From the NCBI GenBank assembly GCA_944472155.2, contig OX235279.1:157378199-157442198 (forward strand): a DNA stretch of 64,000 nucleotides. The letters run 5' to 3'. The DNA comes from Trichobilharzia szidati (lineage: Eukaryota; Platyhelminthes; Trematoda; Strigeidida; Schistosomatidae). Below the pieces are notes generated by a model. That model did no database searches. It saw nothing but the letters and a program-made list of their open reading frames with translations, and was not told the origin of the DNA. This document shows, piece by piece, positions 33,110 through 44,705 of the stretch (the first letter of the stretch is position 1; each line of letters begins with the position of its first letter). A program made the position numbers and the translations under genes.

Positions 33110-33680
33110 ACAAGCTGTTGCATCGGGCCACATTAGCTTGTGTATACCAGTTCACTTGTTTTTGTGGAGCTAAGTATATCAGCCATACCATTTGTGCATT
33201 TGTAAAACACTCGGGAACAGTATACGCCCTTAGACAGTTAGCAAAAGGAAAACGAAGGTGTGCTTTTAGCTTGTTAATAGGACGCCTAGTGATTTCAGGA
33301 CATTCAGCTCTGTGTGATGAAATATCCTCCAAGTACCCTATACAAGATCTGATCAAACCTGTCAAAGACTTCTAAGAACAACTGAAACACCAGCGATCCA
33401 AAATTCAAGCCAACTCTATTTATTCAGAAGCGATACATCCAAGCTTTTTCGTTATCATGACTACCATAAACAGTCAATTTTCTCAATATTTATTGTCCTA
33501 CTATGTTTTCTATCCAAAATTTCTATCTATTTTTTTATTTATTACGTTTTTAATTCCTGCTGCTAGAAATAGTTTGGTGAACTTTGTCACCTGCTTATTG
33601 TTATATATATTGACAAATGTGCAGCCTAGTTGATGACTTCTTCGAAAAGAAAAAAGTATTTCTTCATTGTAACCGTCTTT
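33110..33680 (+). mobile_element. PLE family B GIY-YIG domain and 3' region, decayed
   Basis: CVYQFTCFCGAKYISH is the family-B GIY-YIG core with YIG mutated to YIS; LRQLAKGKRRCAFSLLIGRL and VISGHSALCDE follow. The downstream DNA ends with GCAGCCTAGTTGATGACTTC and AAGTATTTCTTCATTG, the family-B 3' tail also found at 36.65 and 38.9 kb. Confidence 0.7.
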
Positions 33681-34162
33681 TTAATTTACGCACGATGTCG
33701 TCTAATAATATATGAATTCTAACTTCTGTTGATGCGCAGCATATCATCAGAAAGTCACGCGGTATCTATCACTTATGCATATCTGTCCTAACGCCTAACC
33801 AAATGATTCTCACCTGTCATGATGTTTTATCAGAACATCAAGCGATTCATTTCAAAGCGGATTCCTTAACAGGCAGATGTTAAGTTGGTGAGGATTCCAT
33901 CACTTCTTCAGAGAGATAAATCGTACCTTATGGTACTCCAAAAGAAGACACACCATCACAGAACATTATCTACAGTGACAAAGAAATAACTAGTGAATCT
34001 GCGAGAGGAGGATGCTCAAATTTGAAAATAATCACTGAGTCACTGCAATTTGAATTAGCGACCACCAGATCAATTATCCAGCAACTAATCTAACAAATTT
34101 CAGTAGTCTGATTTTGAAACAAGTCACAGAGGGAATAGATAGAGTTATAGAATTACCTGTTT
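33681..34162. other. Stretch without a recognised element
   Basis: No supported feature. Confidence 0.4.
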
Positions 34163-34232
34163 GACAACCACATCTGTGTGGCCTGTAGTTGAAACGATAC
34201 TGCCCAAGTAAATAAGCAGTTTCCTGGGTCAC
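34163..34232 (-). mobile_element. Short RTE remnant
   Basis: CCTGTAGTTGAAACGATACTGCCCAAGTAAATAAGCAG is the reverse complement of the RTE TYLGSIVSTTGG region. Nothing recognisable flanks it. Confidence 0.55.
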
Positions 34233-34644
34233 TAGGTAATGGTCTTCTTATTTTTCAGGCAGTAAGCAACATACCGTCTCCACTTATTTGCCTACGGAGG
34301 CTGATGTGCCCCATAACAGCCGTATTCTCTCTCCCCTTCTTTACATTGTGTGATTTACCTACCTCATCCTTTTAAACCCACCTTCATTAAATGTATCTTG
34401 ATGAGGCAGCAGTTTCTGTCTTCCAGTTGTTCCTCCACTATATTTTCTTCTTTGGATATAAATAGTCGCCCAACTGCTGAGATACATCAATGGTGTTATG
34501 CGAATTTTCAGTTTAGACTGTACCAGTCTGAATATCAGACTGTAGACTTTAGTTTCAAGTGTGAACAAGACTTGTGTGGATTGATTCAGTTGCATGATGA
34601 GTATCTGCACGTTTGTGGACAATAAGTTAAATATTTCCTTTCTT
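34233..34644. other. Stretch without a recognised element
   Basis: Frames on both strands at 34350-34700 overlap each other and match nothing I recognise. Confidence 0.35.
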
Positions 34645-35574
34645 GATACCAGCGTCTCCATCCTTATTTTTGCTTTCATCGAAAGAAAGCAAAAGTCCAC
34701 GTGAAGAATCTAGAAGACCTGGATTTTGCGGATGATTTATGTTTGATGTCACACAAAATCGAAGACTTACAAGCGAAAACCGACAAACTGGTCAAAGAAG
34801 CAGCAAAGACAGGACTCCAGGTGAACATAGACAAGACGGAGGTTATGAAAATAACCAACCAACAACAACAACAGCAGCAACATCCACCGCCAATCACCAT
34901 CAACGGGAGGGATTTGAAAGAGGTTACTTCATTCACTTATCTAGGGAGCATTTTCTCAACTACATGAGGAACGGACGAAGATGTCAAATCGAGAATCGTG
35001 AAGGCGAGAAACACATTCATCAACCTGAAACCAATCTGGAAATCTTCGTCACTCAGCCTGCATCAACAACAAAATTCGGATTTTCAATACAAACGTCAAG
35101 TCAGTCAGTTCTTCTATACGGATGGATCAGAAACTTGGCCTGCGTGTCACAAAGAATATTTCCAACAGCCTGTTGCAGACCTTTATCAACAGCTGTCTTC
35201 GTTCAATACTGAAGATTAGATGGCCGGAAAGAATCACCAACAAGAAGCTATGGGAACAAACAAACGAAACAAGAACCAACCGCTCAACAAATATGCAGGA
35301 GAAAGTGGAGATGGATTGGACACTCACTGTGGAGGCCGTTGGGTGACATCGCGCGTCAGGCCATCACTCGAGTGGAACCCGAAAGGGAAGCGGCGAGTGG
35401 GACGTCCAAGGGTGACATGGCGGAGATCGTGTGATGAGGAACTGAAACAGTATGGATTAACATGGATGCAAGTGAAAAGTGCAGTAGAAGACAGAAGCAA
35501 GTGGAGATGTGTAGTTGAAGCCCTATGTTCCACTAGCAACCCAAGGGAACCATAATAACAATAATGATACCAGC
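34645..35574 (+). mobile_element. RTE LINE, 5'-truncated at the RT active site, with candidate 9-bp target duplication
   Basis: From about 34693 the frames give KNLEDLDFADDLCLMSHK (intact FADD), KTGLQVNIDKTEVMKI, a Gln-rich run, TYLGSIFSTT, then after frame changes KARNTFINLKPIWKS, GSETWPACHKE and SLEWNPKGKRRVGRPRVTWR to the end at about 35560. Three frame breaks make it a pseudogene. GATACCAGC occurs at 34645-34653 and 35566-35574. The 39 bases between the left copy and the RTE homology are unexplained (possibly filler or inverted sequence). Confidence 0.8.
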
Positions 35575-35587
35575 TACTTGCCTCATA

Positions 35588-35900
35588 TCTTGTCGATTTC
35601 TTAGGAAATCTTTCGTTGGACTTACTATATGAGGAAGTTAAAATTTCCTGGCGTAACTCAGCCTCTTCTACAACTTATTAATTCTTGTATTCTACCCATC
35701 CGTCTTTGTTGTTCCTTCTTTTCCTATCCTGGACTTCTCACAGAGAGACCAAGCTATATTCTGTAGGACTGTAGGTGGGATAGTAGTAGCGTGTGTCTTT
35801 GATTCAACTATAAGTGACATTGGTGTTAACAGACCCACAAAGTGACGAAAAAATTGACATTTATGAACGCAGCTGAGATTCTGAAGAGTCGCTTATGCTG
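35588..35900 (+). mobile_element. CR1-like LINE C-terminal fragment
   Basis: YYMRKLKFPGVTQPLLQLINSCILPIRLCCS parallels the 5.9-kb copy (LRKFRQSGIKQSLLSQFVNSCILPIPLYCS), followed by PGLL. The similarity fades after about 35800. Confidence 0.65.
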
Positions 35901-35929
35901 ATCACTGAGCTACGGATCAATTTCTATGT

Positions 35930-36680
35930 CCGCTTTGGGCCACTTCAATGTGTGCTAGTTATATTGGCCTCACAAAGCGTATACTTTCCAAACGCGTCTC
36001 TGAACACTATCAGGAGTAGTTAGCGAAAGGACAATGCAAGATAGTTAATAGTTCAAATCTAGAGCACTTGGTGAACTCAAGCCACGTGGCTGCACCAGAG
36101 TCGTCTTTCAAGACTATCCACGAGGTGAAACTTAGTGGTATAAAGAGCACTAGGTTTTGGCATTTGTGTATGGCGGAGGTGTTGGAAATTCGTCAATACA
36201 ACCCCAAACTCTTAACACAGAAAACGTTTTTCCAGTCTCTTATTCTAACATCGTCTTTACCTCTTCATTAGTCGTTGACAGGAATTTTTTTCTTTTTCTT
36301 TTTAATGGTTATTTTGCTTTTATTTTCAATAATTAATTCACTACTATCACTCTCGCATGTTCCCTTTTTGTACGTTTTCTCATCCTCTTCACACTTATTA
36401 AGTGGACACTCAACTGCCTTTCTTCTCATTCAATAACAATTTCAACCTTATTGCATTTCTAATGCGTTCTTTCTTTTGTGCCATTGAGTATTACGTGATT
36501 TATAACTTGTATTCTTACTTCTGAAGCCACTTCTGAGTAATTATACCAATTATATTGCCCCCTGTTATTCAATTATAGACTACTATACATTTTTAGTAAG
36601 TATAAAAACGACTGTACAGCCTGTGAAGATGATTTCGTTGGTTGATAAAATTTCCTTCTCTGAATTGTCTTTTTATTTCT
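35930..36680 (+). mobile_element. PLE family B GIY-YIG domain and 3' UTR, decayed
   Basis: CASYIGLTKRILSKRVSEHYQ, then LAKGQCKIVNSSNLEHL, SFKTIHEVKLSGIK and LCMAEVLEIRQYNPKLL cover the domain; the last part is open at 36068-36271. The tail CAGCCTGTGAAGATGATTTCG and TTCCTTCTCTGAATTG (36620-36670) is the family-B end. Confidence 0.7.
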
Positions 36681-37194
36681 CCATGAATCAATTGGTATTT
36701 TCGGTGATTAGACGCATTTTAATTTTTGCAAGCAAGTTGGCTTAAGTCGTAACTGTCCCCTTGTATCTTTTCGGATTTAAACCAGGCGAACTCCATGAGA
36801 ATTTATGCGCATACATCAAAATGTCAAAATTCAACCCCACCATATTCAGCACCAGTGTTGTATGAAGACTGACAGAGTGAGATAGAGGCAAATATCGGAA
36901 AATAGCATAAACTTTTCAGTCAGGAAATAAATAGTAAATTATAGCCAGGATTATTACTAATTTTACTATTCTCCTATTAACTAAGTTTTTACAGTCTTAT
37001 TATTTTTACTCTTTTATTTATTCATTTATTTGTAAAATGAGATAAATTGTCACAATATGTACAATGCTGAAATATGTAACATTCCCATGACAAGTAAGTG
37101 TGTGGTCAGCTTGTTTGAAATATGTTGCACAAATACATAACACAATAAAGATAAATTACGTCTTGTTATTATTTTGTCACAATACAACTTACCC
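36681..37194. other. Stretch without a recognised element
   Basis: AT-rich DNA; no supported feature. Confidence 0.4.
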
Positions 37195-37504
37195 ATAAAC
37201 TAGCGGTGCGTCCGTGGCACAGCGGTAGAGTGCTCGCCAACCATGCAGGTTGTTCTTTGTTCGATTCCCGGTCGACACACTCCTTTACCTCACTAAGCCA
37301 GTAATAAGACTGGCAAACAGAGAATGTTGGGCATGAGGCTAGCAACCCTATCCCATAAAAATAAACACCACTCCTACCGAAACTTCAAACCTCTAGCTTG
37401 AAGGGTAATTAAATCTAAATATGGACATTATATTTGTAAAATCTCACGAATTGAAATGATCTAGCTCTATGTTCCACTGGGAACGTAAAGGAAAAAATAA
37501 ACTA
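37195..37504 (+). repeat. SINE-2 copy with internal insertion
   Basis: Head GTGCGTCCGTGGCACAGCGG, GCTCGCCAACCATGC and GTTCGATTCCCGG; linker CCTCACTAAGCCAGTAATAA; RTE-like body GAGGCTAGCAACCCTATCCC to GAAACTTCAAACC. About 60 bases at 37402-37460 interrupt the tail between CTAGCTTGAAG and CTAGCTCTATGTTCCACTGG. ATAAACTA flanks it at 37195-37202 and 37497-37504, although the right copy overlaps the A-rich tail. Confidence 0.75.
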
Positions 37505-37639
37505 ATGGGTTTTTACAATTCTCCTATATTTGGATTGGTTATTTTTGGTTATTTGCTAGACGCCGTAATTTGCCTTCACTCTTTGCAGGAAAAACCCATA
37601 AAGTATCATAATGACTAACTTTAGTTATCAGTACGACTA
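37505..37639. other. Short spacer before PLE-B
   Basis: No recognised content. Confidence 0.4.
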
Positions 37640-38930
37640 CAACCTGCCTATATATAAGGGATATATTGACGACACCTTCATTATAGGTGATGCTTGCTTC
37701 TTGCAAAATTAAATAGTTGTCACTAATCTTTGCTTTTCACTATCGAAGAAGAATCGAATTCCTCATTTCCTTTCTTACATGTGATACTAGATAGAAGAGA
37801 GAACGGCACATTAAAAGGGTCGATTAATCTAAAGGCAACATTTATAGGGCAGTACACTAACTTCAACAGTTGGGTACCTCTAGGTAGGAAGATAGATCAT
37901 ATCCGTTCTCTATGTTCCAGAATTCGGAAAGTTTGCTCTATAGATGTGATCGACACTGAACTAGAAAACCTGCGTACAACTCTTTCAAATAATGGATACC
38001 CTAGAAGGTTTATTGAGAGAAACACCAATAAAGAAACCGTCCCCGGGCAAATTACAGTGCCAGAGAAGACGTTCAAAGGTGATACTGTTGCTGAAGTCAT
38101 TAAAAGTCATTTATCTAAATGTGTTAAACGCTGTTTCTAGGCAGCTGACTTACATTTAGTATTTACCAGCTGTAATGTGATTTGACAATGTGTTAAGGAT
38201 AAAGTGCCGCTTATTTACACCTCTATATGCACATACTCATTCACATGCTCGTGTGGATCTAAACAAATTGGACGTTGTAAGCGTATTCCCCGTAAACGTG
38301 TAGCTGAATACTACCCCGTTTGCTTAATGAAAGGTGAGCATAGAACGATGAAATCTTCGATTTGTGAACACCTTGTGGAGTCAAGTCATTCAGCCTCATG
38401 TGATTTGTCCTTCAAAGTTATTTACAGGACCATATCCAAGCACTCCAAAAGCTTACATCTTCTCCACGTATACTTAGCCGGAGCTCTAGCTATATATGGA
38501 TGCAAACTTAAATTGTGTTCAAAAAACGATTTGCTAATCGCCTTTCTTCGCCTTAGTCATAGTAATGTCCTCTTATTTCATCCAATTTCACAACTTGAAT
38601 TCATTCCACTTCACTCCATCCTCGCCTTCTTTATTTCTTTCATCATCGTACTCTGCATTGTTTAGACAATACTTGACCTGCTATTTGGAAATGTTAACAC
38701 CAATTCACTTATGTAATAATTTTTTAAAGTTTTGTAATTCTTCCACTTCGACTTTACCCCCTTACTACATCATTTTAATTATTTTTATTCTTATTATATG
38801 TGCAATATTGACGGAGCAGTTTCTAGTGCCACTTAATGCCTTTCTGCGTAGTATAAATACGACTGTACGGCTTCAAAATGAGGTTGTTGAAAAGAAATAG
38901 TATTTCTTCGCTGAACAAAACTGTGGTTTT
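37640..38930 (+). mobile_element. PLE family B from RT motif C to 3' tail, longest B copy
   Basis: It begins with KGYIDDTFII, the RT catalytic YxDD box (37662-37691), then LLFTIEEESNSSFPFLHVIL and LKATFIGQYTNFNSWVPLG of the post-box region (open at 37730-38140), with LENLRTTLSNNGYPRRFIER. After a stop and frame change, CTYSFTCSCGSKQIGRCKR (YIG changed to QIG), RKRVAEYYPV and SSICEHLVESSH form the GIY-YIG domain (38204-38560). The 3' UTR runs to GTATTTCTTCGCTGAAC at 38900-38916. Both domains carry damage. Confidence 0.8.
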
Positions 38931-39153
38931 CCTAATAACTTGGTTCAGTTGGCTAAGTATTCGTATAGTCCATCAAGGTAACTAGAATGGGACAAACTGA
39001 GAAACGAAGAGAGAGGGAAACCAACGCAGTCTCAAAGTTACCATGGCTACAATATTACCAGTATGATAGACTTATTTTAGTCTGTTGAAAGTAAATAAGT
39101 TTTGTAAACTGTTAGTGGGATATGCTAGTCATTTGCATTCTGTTCGTGCGTTT

Positions 39154-39187
<34 letters not shown>

Positions 39188-40149
39188 GCTTATCAAATGG
39201 TAACTACCATTAATCGTGTATGTATAAATCTATGCCCTGATTCGTTCGGATATGTTTTATGTATGGATCGACTACAGCTACACTAAGCATGAATGCACTA
39301 ATTTTGCAGCCCAGTTACAATATTATTCCCCCTTTGTCTCGCTACAACCGATGCCCTCAAGGTCACATCGCACAAAACCAAATTTGGATATCTACATGCA
39401 TATATAGACCTTTTGGACAAGTGTGTATCAACCTTGACAGGAAAAAAAATCAGGGAAATTGATATAGAGCCTACGCATACATAATTAATTCATTTAATCA
39501 CAAAACAAAGGATCTTTATGGATTTTGTATACATCCCACCTTACCCCCACACCCGGCCAACATTGTTTACAGGACAGAATACATTGGTCAACACAAATCA
39601 TCACGTGATTAAAGTGGTCTTATCTGGTCTTGTTTTAAGACAAAAACGCACCCTTTGCATGATATGTATGTGCGTATTGAACACATCAGTCTGATCGAAA
39701 CAAAAATTGCCACTCACATACTACGATGTTCAGTTATCGTTTTTATTCTAATTTTGAAGTGCTTACTGTGGGATTAATAAACACGAACAGACTGTTAAGG
39801 CACATTGCTGAGAGTCATTTTCTTTTTCAAATACCTGTTTGAACATGTTCGACAAATAAGATACAATTAGAAGATATTCGCTTTATGTTTAGACGAGTCA
39901 CGACTTGCAGGAAATTAGGACTGCGTTTGAAGTATAAGGAAAACCACAGATTTTTTTAGTTAGGATCTCGTTGCTCTGACACACACACACACACAGTAGT
40001 TGAAACGAAGTCTCAGCTATCTCAAAATTCCTAACCACTTTGGAAAATCAAATGAATATACTTTTCCTTTAGCTTTGCATTCGAAGTCAGAACCTCTATA
40101 CAGGAGTTGCTTGTAGTTCTATTAAGTGGTTGTTGCTAGCGGCATCCGC
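38931..40149. other. Long stretch without a recognised element
   Basis: An (AAT)n microsatellite lies at 39158-39185. A 67-codon frame at 39259-39462 and a 91-codon minus frame at 40096-40371 show no family. No RNA gene seen. Confidence 0.4.
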
Positions 40150-40295
40150 CAATTCATATATATATATATGGCGAATTGGTGGAAATTGGAATTCGGGGGT
40201 CAATGGATTGCGTCCCAGCAGTTGCATGGTAAACGAGCTAGCATTGTAACCGAAAGGTTCTGGGTTAAGTTGGGTAGGTACATTCACAAATTTGG
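40150..40295 (+). repeat. SINE-3 head fragment
   Basis: GGCGAATTGGTGGAAATTGG, then AATGGATTGCGTCCCAGCAG (A-box region decayed) and GAAAGGTTCTGGGTTAAG. This parallels the copy at 3.55 kb. Confidence 0.45.
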
Positions 40296-40769
40296 GTATT
40301 CGGCATTCTTCAAACAGTTTCGAGTTTCCCAATAATATGACTACTAAAAACATGCACCTTTTTCTCATCATATAACTCCATTCGTTCTATCACATTTTGA
40401 TCACCGTCCGGTGATTACTATCTTTGTGCTTTTCATTCACAAGACACTTTCTATTGGAGGTTGATCTTGTGAGCTCGTTGAATTCACTTTACTTGTAAAT
40501 ATCAACTGAACACTGGTGTATATGTCGCCTAATACAAAGTCTTAAATTTCATTCCGGATATTATCCAAGTGAAAAAATTCGATCATTCTCTCTCTCTCTC
40601 TGATAAACATACATTTGAAAAAATCAAAAACATTTTATTTTTCCAAAATATCTCATAAGTATTAATAAACAATTTACAAACTTTTCATTGATAAAAATGA
40701 AATCAATTTTGTCGAAATTTCAGTGGTGTTGTAATGAGGTGAGAAATGATTCATTACTAGATAAGTTTG

Positions 40770-41060
40770 TCTGTCTCATATAACAGACAGTGATGAGTGT
40801 TAGAGTATCAACAATAATTGGATGACGACGTTTCAAGCACAAGTTTTGTTGCTGCTGCTCACAATCCTATCACAATGTGTCCATCAAACAGCTTCATGAT
40901 TTGCTTCCTATACATACATCTTTTCTCTTCCTCTTGTTGTTCATTGACCTACAGTGTGCCAGATGATCAACCTAGAGGACGTCGACTGCGTCTTCTATCA
41001 GTAGCTGAATTGATAGCAATCACTAAATGCGAGAATATGTGGTCTGTGTAACCAGAAGAA
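40770..41060 (-). mobile_element. PLE terminal region (3' end), duplicate copy
   Basis: Reverse complement of 9.26-9.56 kb. GACGACGTTTCAAGCACAAG is the complement of the CTTGTGCTTGAAACGTCGTC hairpin side. The 77-codon plus frame 40818-41051 is a by-product. Confidence 0.55.
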
Positions 41061-41329
41061 GTGTGTCCAACTGATTTGTTCACCTTGATATAGGACAAGG
41101 CCAACCAATCCTTCATAAATTATGGAACTTTCAATTCCTATTCTATTTTTCCCATTGTTTAATTGACAAAGGTTCATTTCAGAGCATTCTACGACTTCAT
41201 GATCTTTCTTTCTGTGTCTGTTATACCCTAGATTTATGTGATGCTTTTGAAACTTGTCAGTTTATTTACTTTTCAAGAATTTGTTTGTATGGATTTGATT
41301 TGTTTAATGTTTGATCACGGATTAATGTC

Positions 41330-41482
41330 AGTTAGTGAACCATTGAAAACCAGCTGATAGTACTGGACAGCTATTTCTTTCTAGTTTGGAACTCATCGGT
41401 AGTATGCACACACCAGGTTTCAAGCTCAGGACGTTTCGGTTACAAGATGACTTGGTAGACCATTCAGTCACTGAGACTTAAC
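41330..41482 (-). repeat. SINE-3 copy, duplicate of the one at 8.83 kb
   Basis: The minus strand gives the same head, CCGATGAGTTCC, AAAGAAATAGCTGTCC and CAGTACTATCAGC, with a few base differences. Confidence 0.65.
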
Positions 41483-41492
41483 TCAATAGATC

Positions 41493-44400
41493 ATGAATCC
41501 TGTTCATTCGATTTCATTAACAACGACCGCGCTTTCTGCTGCCGTGTCACAGGGCAGAAGTGATAAGTACGCTACTGAGACACACCAGGCCGTGTGTGAC
41601 CGGCCTCAAGCAGATGTCCCCTGGGCTCTGCGGTCACGCAACACTAACCTTTCTTCTATTTCAGGTACCCAAAGACTAAACTCAGGCGTGAGGCCAGCAA
41701 CCCCACCCTGCAAACAAACCTGCTACAGAAACTTCAGCGTGAACAGTCTCCTTGCGTCAAAAGAAAAAGTCTGTGTGGGGACATGGAATGTCCGCACCAT
41801 GTACGAGACTAGCAAAGCTGCCCAGATCGCAAGCGAAATGAGGAGATACGGACTACAAGTATTGGGGATCTGCGAAAGCAGATGGAACGGATACGGACTC
41901 ACCAAATTGTCAACAGGTGAATCAGTGATTTACTCCGGTCACCCAGAAGACAACCACACACACACCGAGGGCGTGGCTATAATGATGTCACCAACGGCAA
42001 CCAAGGCTCTGATACAATGGGAGGCGATCTCACCCAGGATAATAACCGCCAGATTCAACTCCAAAGGAAGGAAAGTGTCAATTATACAATGCTATGCACC
42101 GACCAACAACGCAGACCTCGGAAAGAAAGAAGAATTCTACAGACAACTGCAGGCAGCAATAGACAATACTCCAGCCGGTGACATCAAAATACTAATGGGA
42201 GACATGAACGCCAAACTGGGACCAGACAACACAGGAAGGGAACTCATCATGGGGAAAGAAGCTCTGGGAGAGATGAATGAAAATGGAGAACTCTTCGCCG
42301 ACTTCTGCGCCTTCAATGAACTAGTGATTGGTGGCAGCGTATACAAACACAAGGATATTCACAAGGCTACATGGGTGTCACCAGATGGGCGAACCAAAAA
42401 CCAAATTGACTTCATCACAATCTCGAGGAAGTGGCGGCGCAGCCTACTGGACACAAAAGCAAGAAGAGGAGCAGACGTTGGCTCAGACCACTACCTCGTA
42501 CAAGGAACAATCCAACTCAAATTAAAGGCTTTCAGAGAAACAGGAGCTGCAGATAGACCACAAGCCAAGTTCAACACTCAAAAACTAAAGGACCAGGATA
42601 CAAAGGATATCTTTACTGCAAGTATAAAGGACAAAGCCGAGACACAAATCAACACTGGTGAAGAGGTCAGCGTCGAAAAACACTGGAACAACCTGAAAAC
42701 AGTATGGAGCGAAACCTGCATGGAAGTTCTGGGCAGAAAGAAGAGACAGGACAAACCGTGGCTCACTACGGACACTTGGAGGCTAATAGAGGAGAGAAGG
42801 ATGGTGAAACAAAAAATTCTGCAGTGCACCGACGAGCAACAGAAACAGGAGTTGAATGTAAGCTACAATACACTGAACAAAGGAGTAAAGAAGAGTGCCA
42901 GAGAAGACAAAAGAAAGTATTATGAAGCCATGGCCAATGAAGCAGAACAAGCTGCAGGCAAAGGAGACCTCGCAACACTTCACCAAACAACTAGGTACCT
43001 TTCAGGCAAAAATTCGTCACAAATTAAGCCAGTGAAGGATGAAAATGGAAAGTCAATCACCAAAGAAGTGGAGCAAAGGAAACACTGGGCTGAACACTTC
43101 AAAAGACTACTAAACCGACCGCCACCTACAACGCGCCCAACAATACCAACAACGGAAGCAGAATTACCAGTGAACATCAACCCCCCGACGAAATCAGAAG
43201 TCCTGAAGGCAATCAAGATGCTGAAAACTGGAAAAGCAGCAGGACCAGATGGAATCCCAGCAGAAGCATTGAAAGTCGACCCAGAGACAACAGCAGACCT
43301 GATGACGCCACTACTTGAGAAAGTGTGGAAAGAAGGCAAAGTACCCGAGGATTGGAAGAAAGGATACCTATTCAAACTACCAAAGAAAGGAGACTTAAGT
43401 CAATGCAAGAACTGGCGCGGAATTATGCTCCTTTCCATCCCAAGCAAAATACTAAGCCGAATCATCCTGGAAAGGATCAAACAAGCCTTGGATGAAAAAC
43501 TTCGACCAGAACAAGCTGGATTCAGGAGTAACAAGTCATGTATTGATCAAATCGCCACACTACGGATCATCATTGAACAAAGTTTGGAATGGCAGTCACC
43601 TCTCTATCTCAACTTCATCGACTTTGAAAAGGCCTTCGACAGCGTCGATCGAGAGGTGATTTGGCAACTACTTCGCTACTACGGGGTGCCGCCGACAATT
43701 ATACATCTCATCCAACAGTTGTATGACAACGCTGCATGCCAAGTAATCCACAACGGGAAGCTCACGGAATCCTTCGAAGTGAAGACAGGAGTAAGACAGG
43801 GTTGCCTACTATCGCCAATGATTTTCCTGATTGCAGTAGACTGGATAATGCGACAAACAGCGGGCAATGAGGAAACAGGCATAAAATGGACTCACACAAA
43901 GAACTTGGAGGATCTGGACTTCGCCGATGATATATGCCTGATTTCCCACAAACTGGAAGATATGCAAGTGAAAAGTAACAAGTTGGCAGAAGAAGCATCA
44001 AAGATAGGACTCCAGGTGAACATAGAAAAAACAGAGGTGATGAAGATCCCTGGCCAACACCAACAACAACAACAGACAGCAATCAGCATAAATGGAAAAA
44101 ACCTGAAAGAAACTACCTCCTTTACCTACTTGGGAAGCATTGTTTCAACTACAGGCGGAACTGACGAGGATATCAAAGCAAGGATCGGGAAAGCAAGGCA
44201 AGCTTTCATTACTCTGAAGTCTGTGTGGAGGACAACATCATTCAGCGTCAAAAATAAGATCGGGATTTTCAACTCCAATGTGAAGTCAGTACTACTATAC
44301 GGATCAGAGACTTGGCGTGTCACAAAGAGCACCTCAAACAAGCTACAGACCTTCATCAACAGATGTCTCCGCTCAATACTCAAGATCAGATGGCCGGAAA

Positions 44401-44705
44401 GGATCAGCAACAAAGATCTCTGGGAGCGAACCAACCAGGAACCCATTGTGAAACAAATAGGCAGGAAAAAATGGAGATGGATTGGCCACACTCTGAGGAA
44501 ACCAGCAAGTGACATCACTAGACAAGCCCTCGAGTGGAACCCGAAAGGGAAGCGGCGAGTTGGTCGTCCAAGGGTGACCTGGAGGAGATCATGTGAAGAG
44601 GAGATGAAAGCATGTGGGCAGACCTGGAGCCAGGTGAAAACTCTAGCAGAGAATCGAACGCAATGGAGACGCATGGCTGAAGCCCTATGTTCCTCTAGGA
44701 ACTAA
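41493..44705 (+). CDS. RTE-clade LINE polyprotein: apurinic-type endonuclease plus reverse transcriptase, intact frame
   Basis: A 1070-codon uninterrupted frame with the full enzyme set of RTE retrotransposons. Residues about 94-340 are an EEP endonuclease: GTWNVRTM (96-103), CESRW with E128, CYAPT (200-204), GDMNAK (236-241, D237/N239), QIDF (304-307) and SDH (331-333). RT: KAAGPDGIPAEAL (581-593), motif A FIDFEKAFD (708-716), TGVRQGCLLSP (765-775), FADD (810-813). The C-terminal module has KWRWIGHTLRK (993-1003) and GRPRVTWRR. All expected catalytic residues are present. It nicks the target and reverse-transcribes its own RNA there. The first ATG (41493) lies in flanking DNA: residues 1-10 are shared with the unoccupied locus at 8.8 kb. 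The likely ancestral start, an ATG still visible at 63142, is GTG here (41739). Noticeably higher GC than its surroundings. Confidence 0.95.
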   Translation: MNPVHSISLTTTALSAAVSQGRSDKYATETHQAVCDRPQADVPWALRSRNTNLSSISGTQRLNSGVRPATPPCKQTCYRNFSVNSLLASKEKVCVGTWNVRTMYETSKAAQIASEMRRYGLQVLGICESRWNGYGLTKLSTGESVIYSGHPEDNHTHTEGVAIMMSPTATKALIQWEAISPRIITARFNSKGRKVSIIQCYAPTNNADLGKKEEFYRQLQAAIDNTPAGDIKILMGDMNAKLGPDNTGRELIMGKEALGEMNENGELFADFCAFNELVIGGSVYKHKDIHKATWVSPDGRTKNQIDFITISRKWRRSLLDTKARRGADVGSDHYLVQGTIQLKLKAFRETGAADRPQAKFNTQKLKDQDTKDIFTASIKDKAETQINTGEEVSVEKHWNNLKTVWSETCMEVLGRKKRQDKPWLTTDTWRLIEERRMVKQKILQCTDEQQKQELNVSYNTLNKGVKKSAREDKRKYYEAMANEAEQAAGKGDLATLHQTTRYLSGKNSSQIKPVKDENGKSITKEVEQRKHWAEHFKRLLNRPPPTTRPTIPTTEAELPVNINPPTKSEVLKAIKMLKTGKAAGPDGIPAEALKVDPETTADLMTPLLEKVWKEGKVPEDWKKGYLFKLPKKGDLSQCKNWRGIMLLSIPSKILSRIILERIKQALDEKLRPEQAGFRSNKSCIDQIATLRIIIEQSLEWQSPLYLNFIDFEKAFDSVDREVIWQLLRYYGVPPTIIHLIQQLYDNAACQVIHNGKLTESFEVKTGVRQGCLLSPMIFLIAVDWIMRQTAGNEETGIKWTHTKNLEDLDFADDICLISHKLEDMQVKSNKLAEEASKIGLQVNIEKTEVMKIPGQHQQQQQTAISINGKNLKETTSFTYLGSIVSTTGGTDEDIKARIGKARQAFITLKSVWRTTSFSVKNKIGIFNSNVKSVLLYGSETWRVTKSTSNKLQTFINRCLRSILKIRWPERISNKDLWERTNQEPIVKQIGRKKWRWIGHTLRKPASDITRQALEWNPKGKRRVGRPRVTWRRSCEEEMKACGQTWSQVKTLAENRTQWRRMAEALCSSRN

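Larger units (their letters stand above)
40480..41520. repeat. Inverted duplicate pair 1, arm B (with RTE insertion at its edge)
   Basis: Reversed match of 8.80-9.85 kb, including the (CT)n tract at 40590-40605, the PLE terminus (40770-41060) and a SINE-3 (41330-41482). Homology to arm A continues on the far side of the RTE, at 44725-44850. Confidence 0.8.

Noticed and set aside
41655..41670. Splice acceptor creating a spliced RTE start
   Set aside because: The pyrimidine tract plus CAG is suggestive, but no donor or transcript evidence exists and RTE frames are normally unspliced.
41723..44674. Minus-strand frames up to 182 codons inside the RTE
   Set aside because: They are shadows of the intact plus-strand polyprotein.
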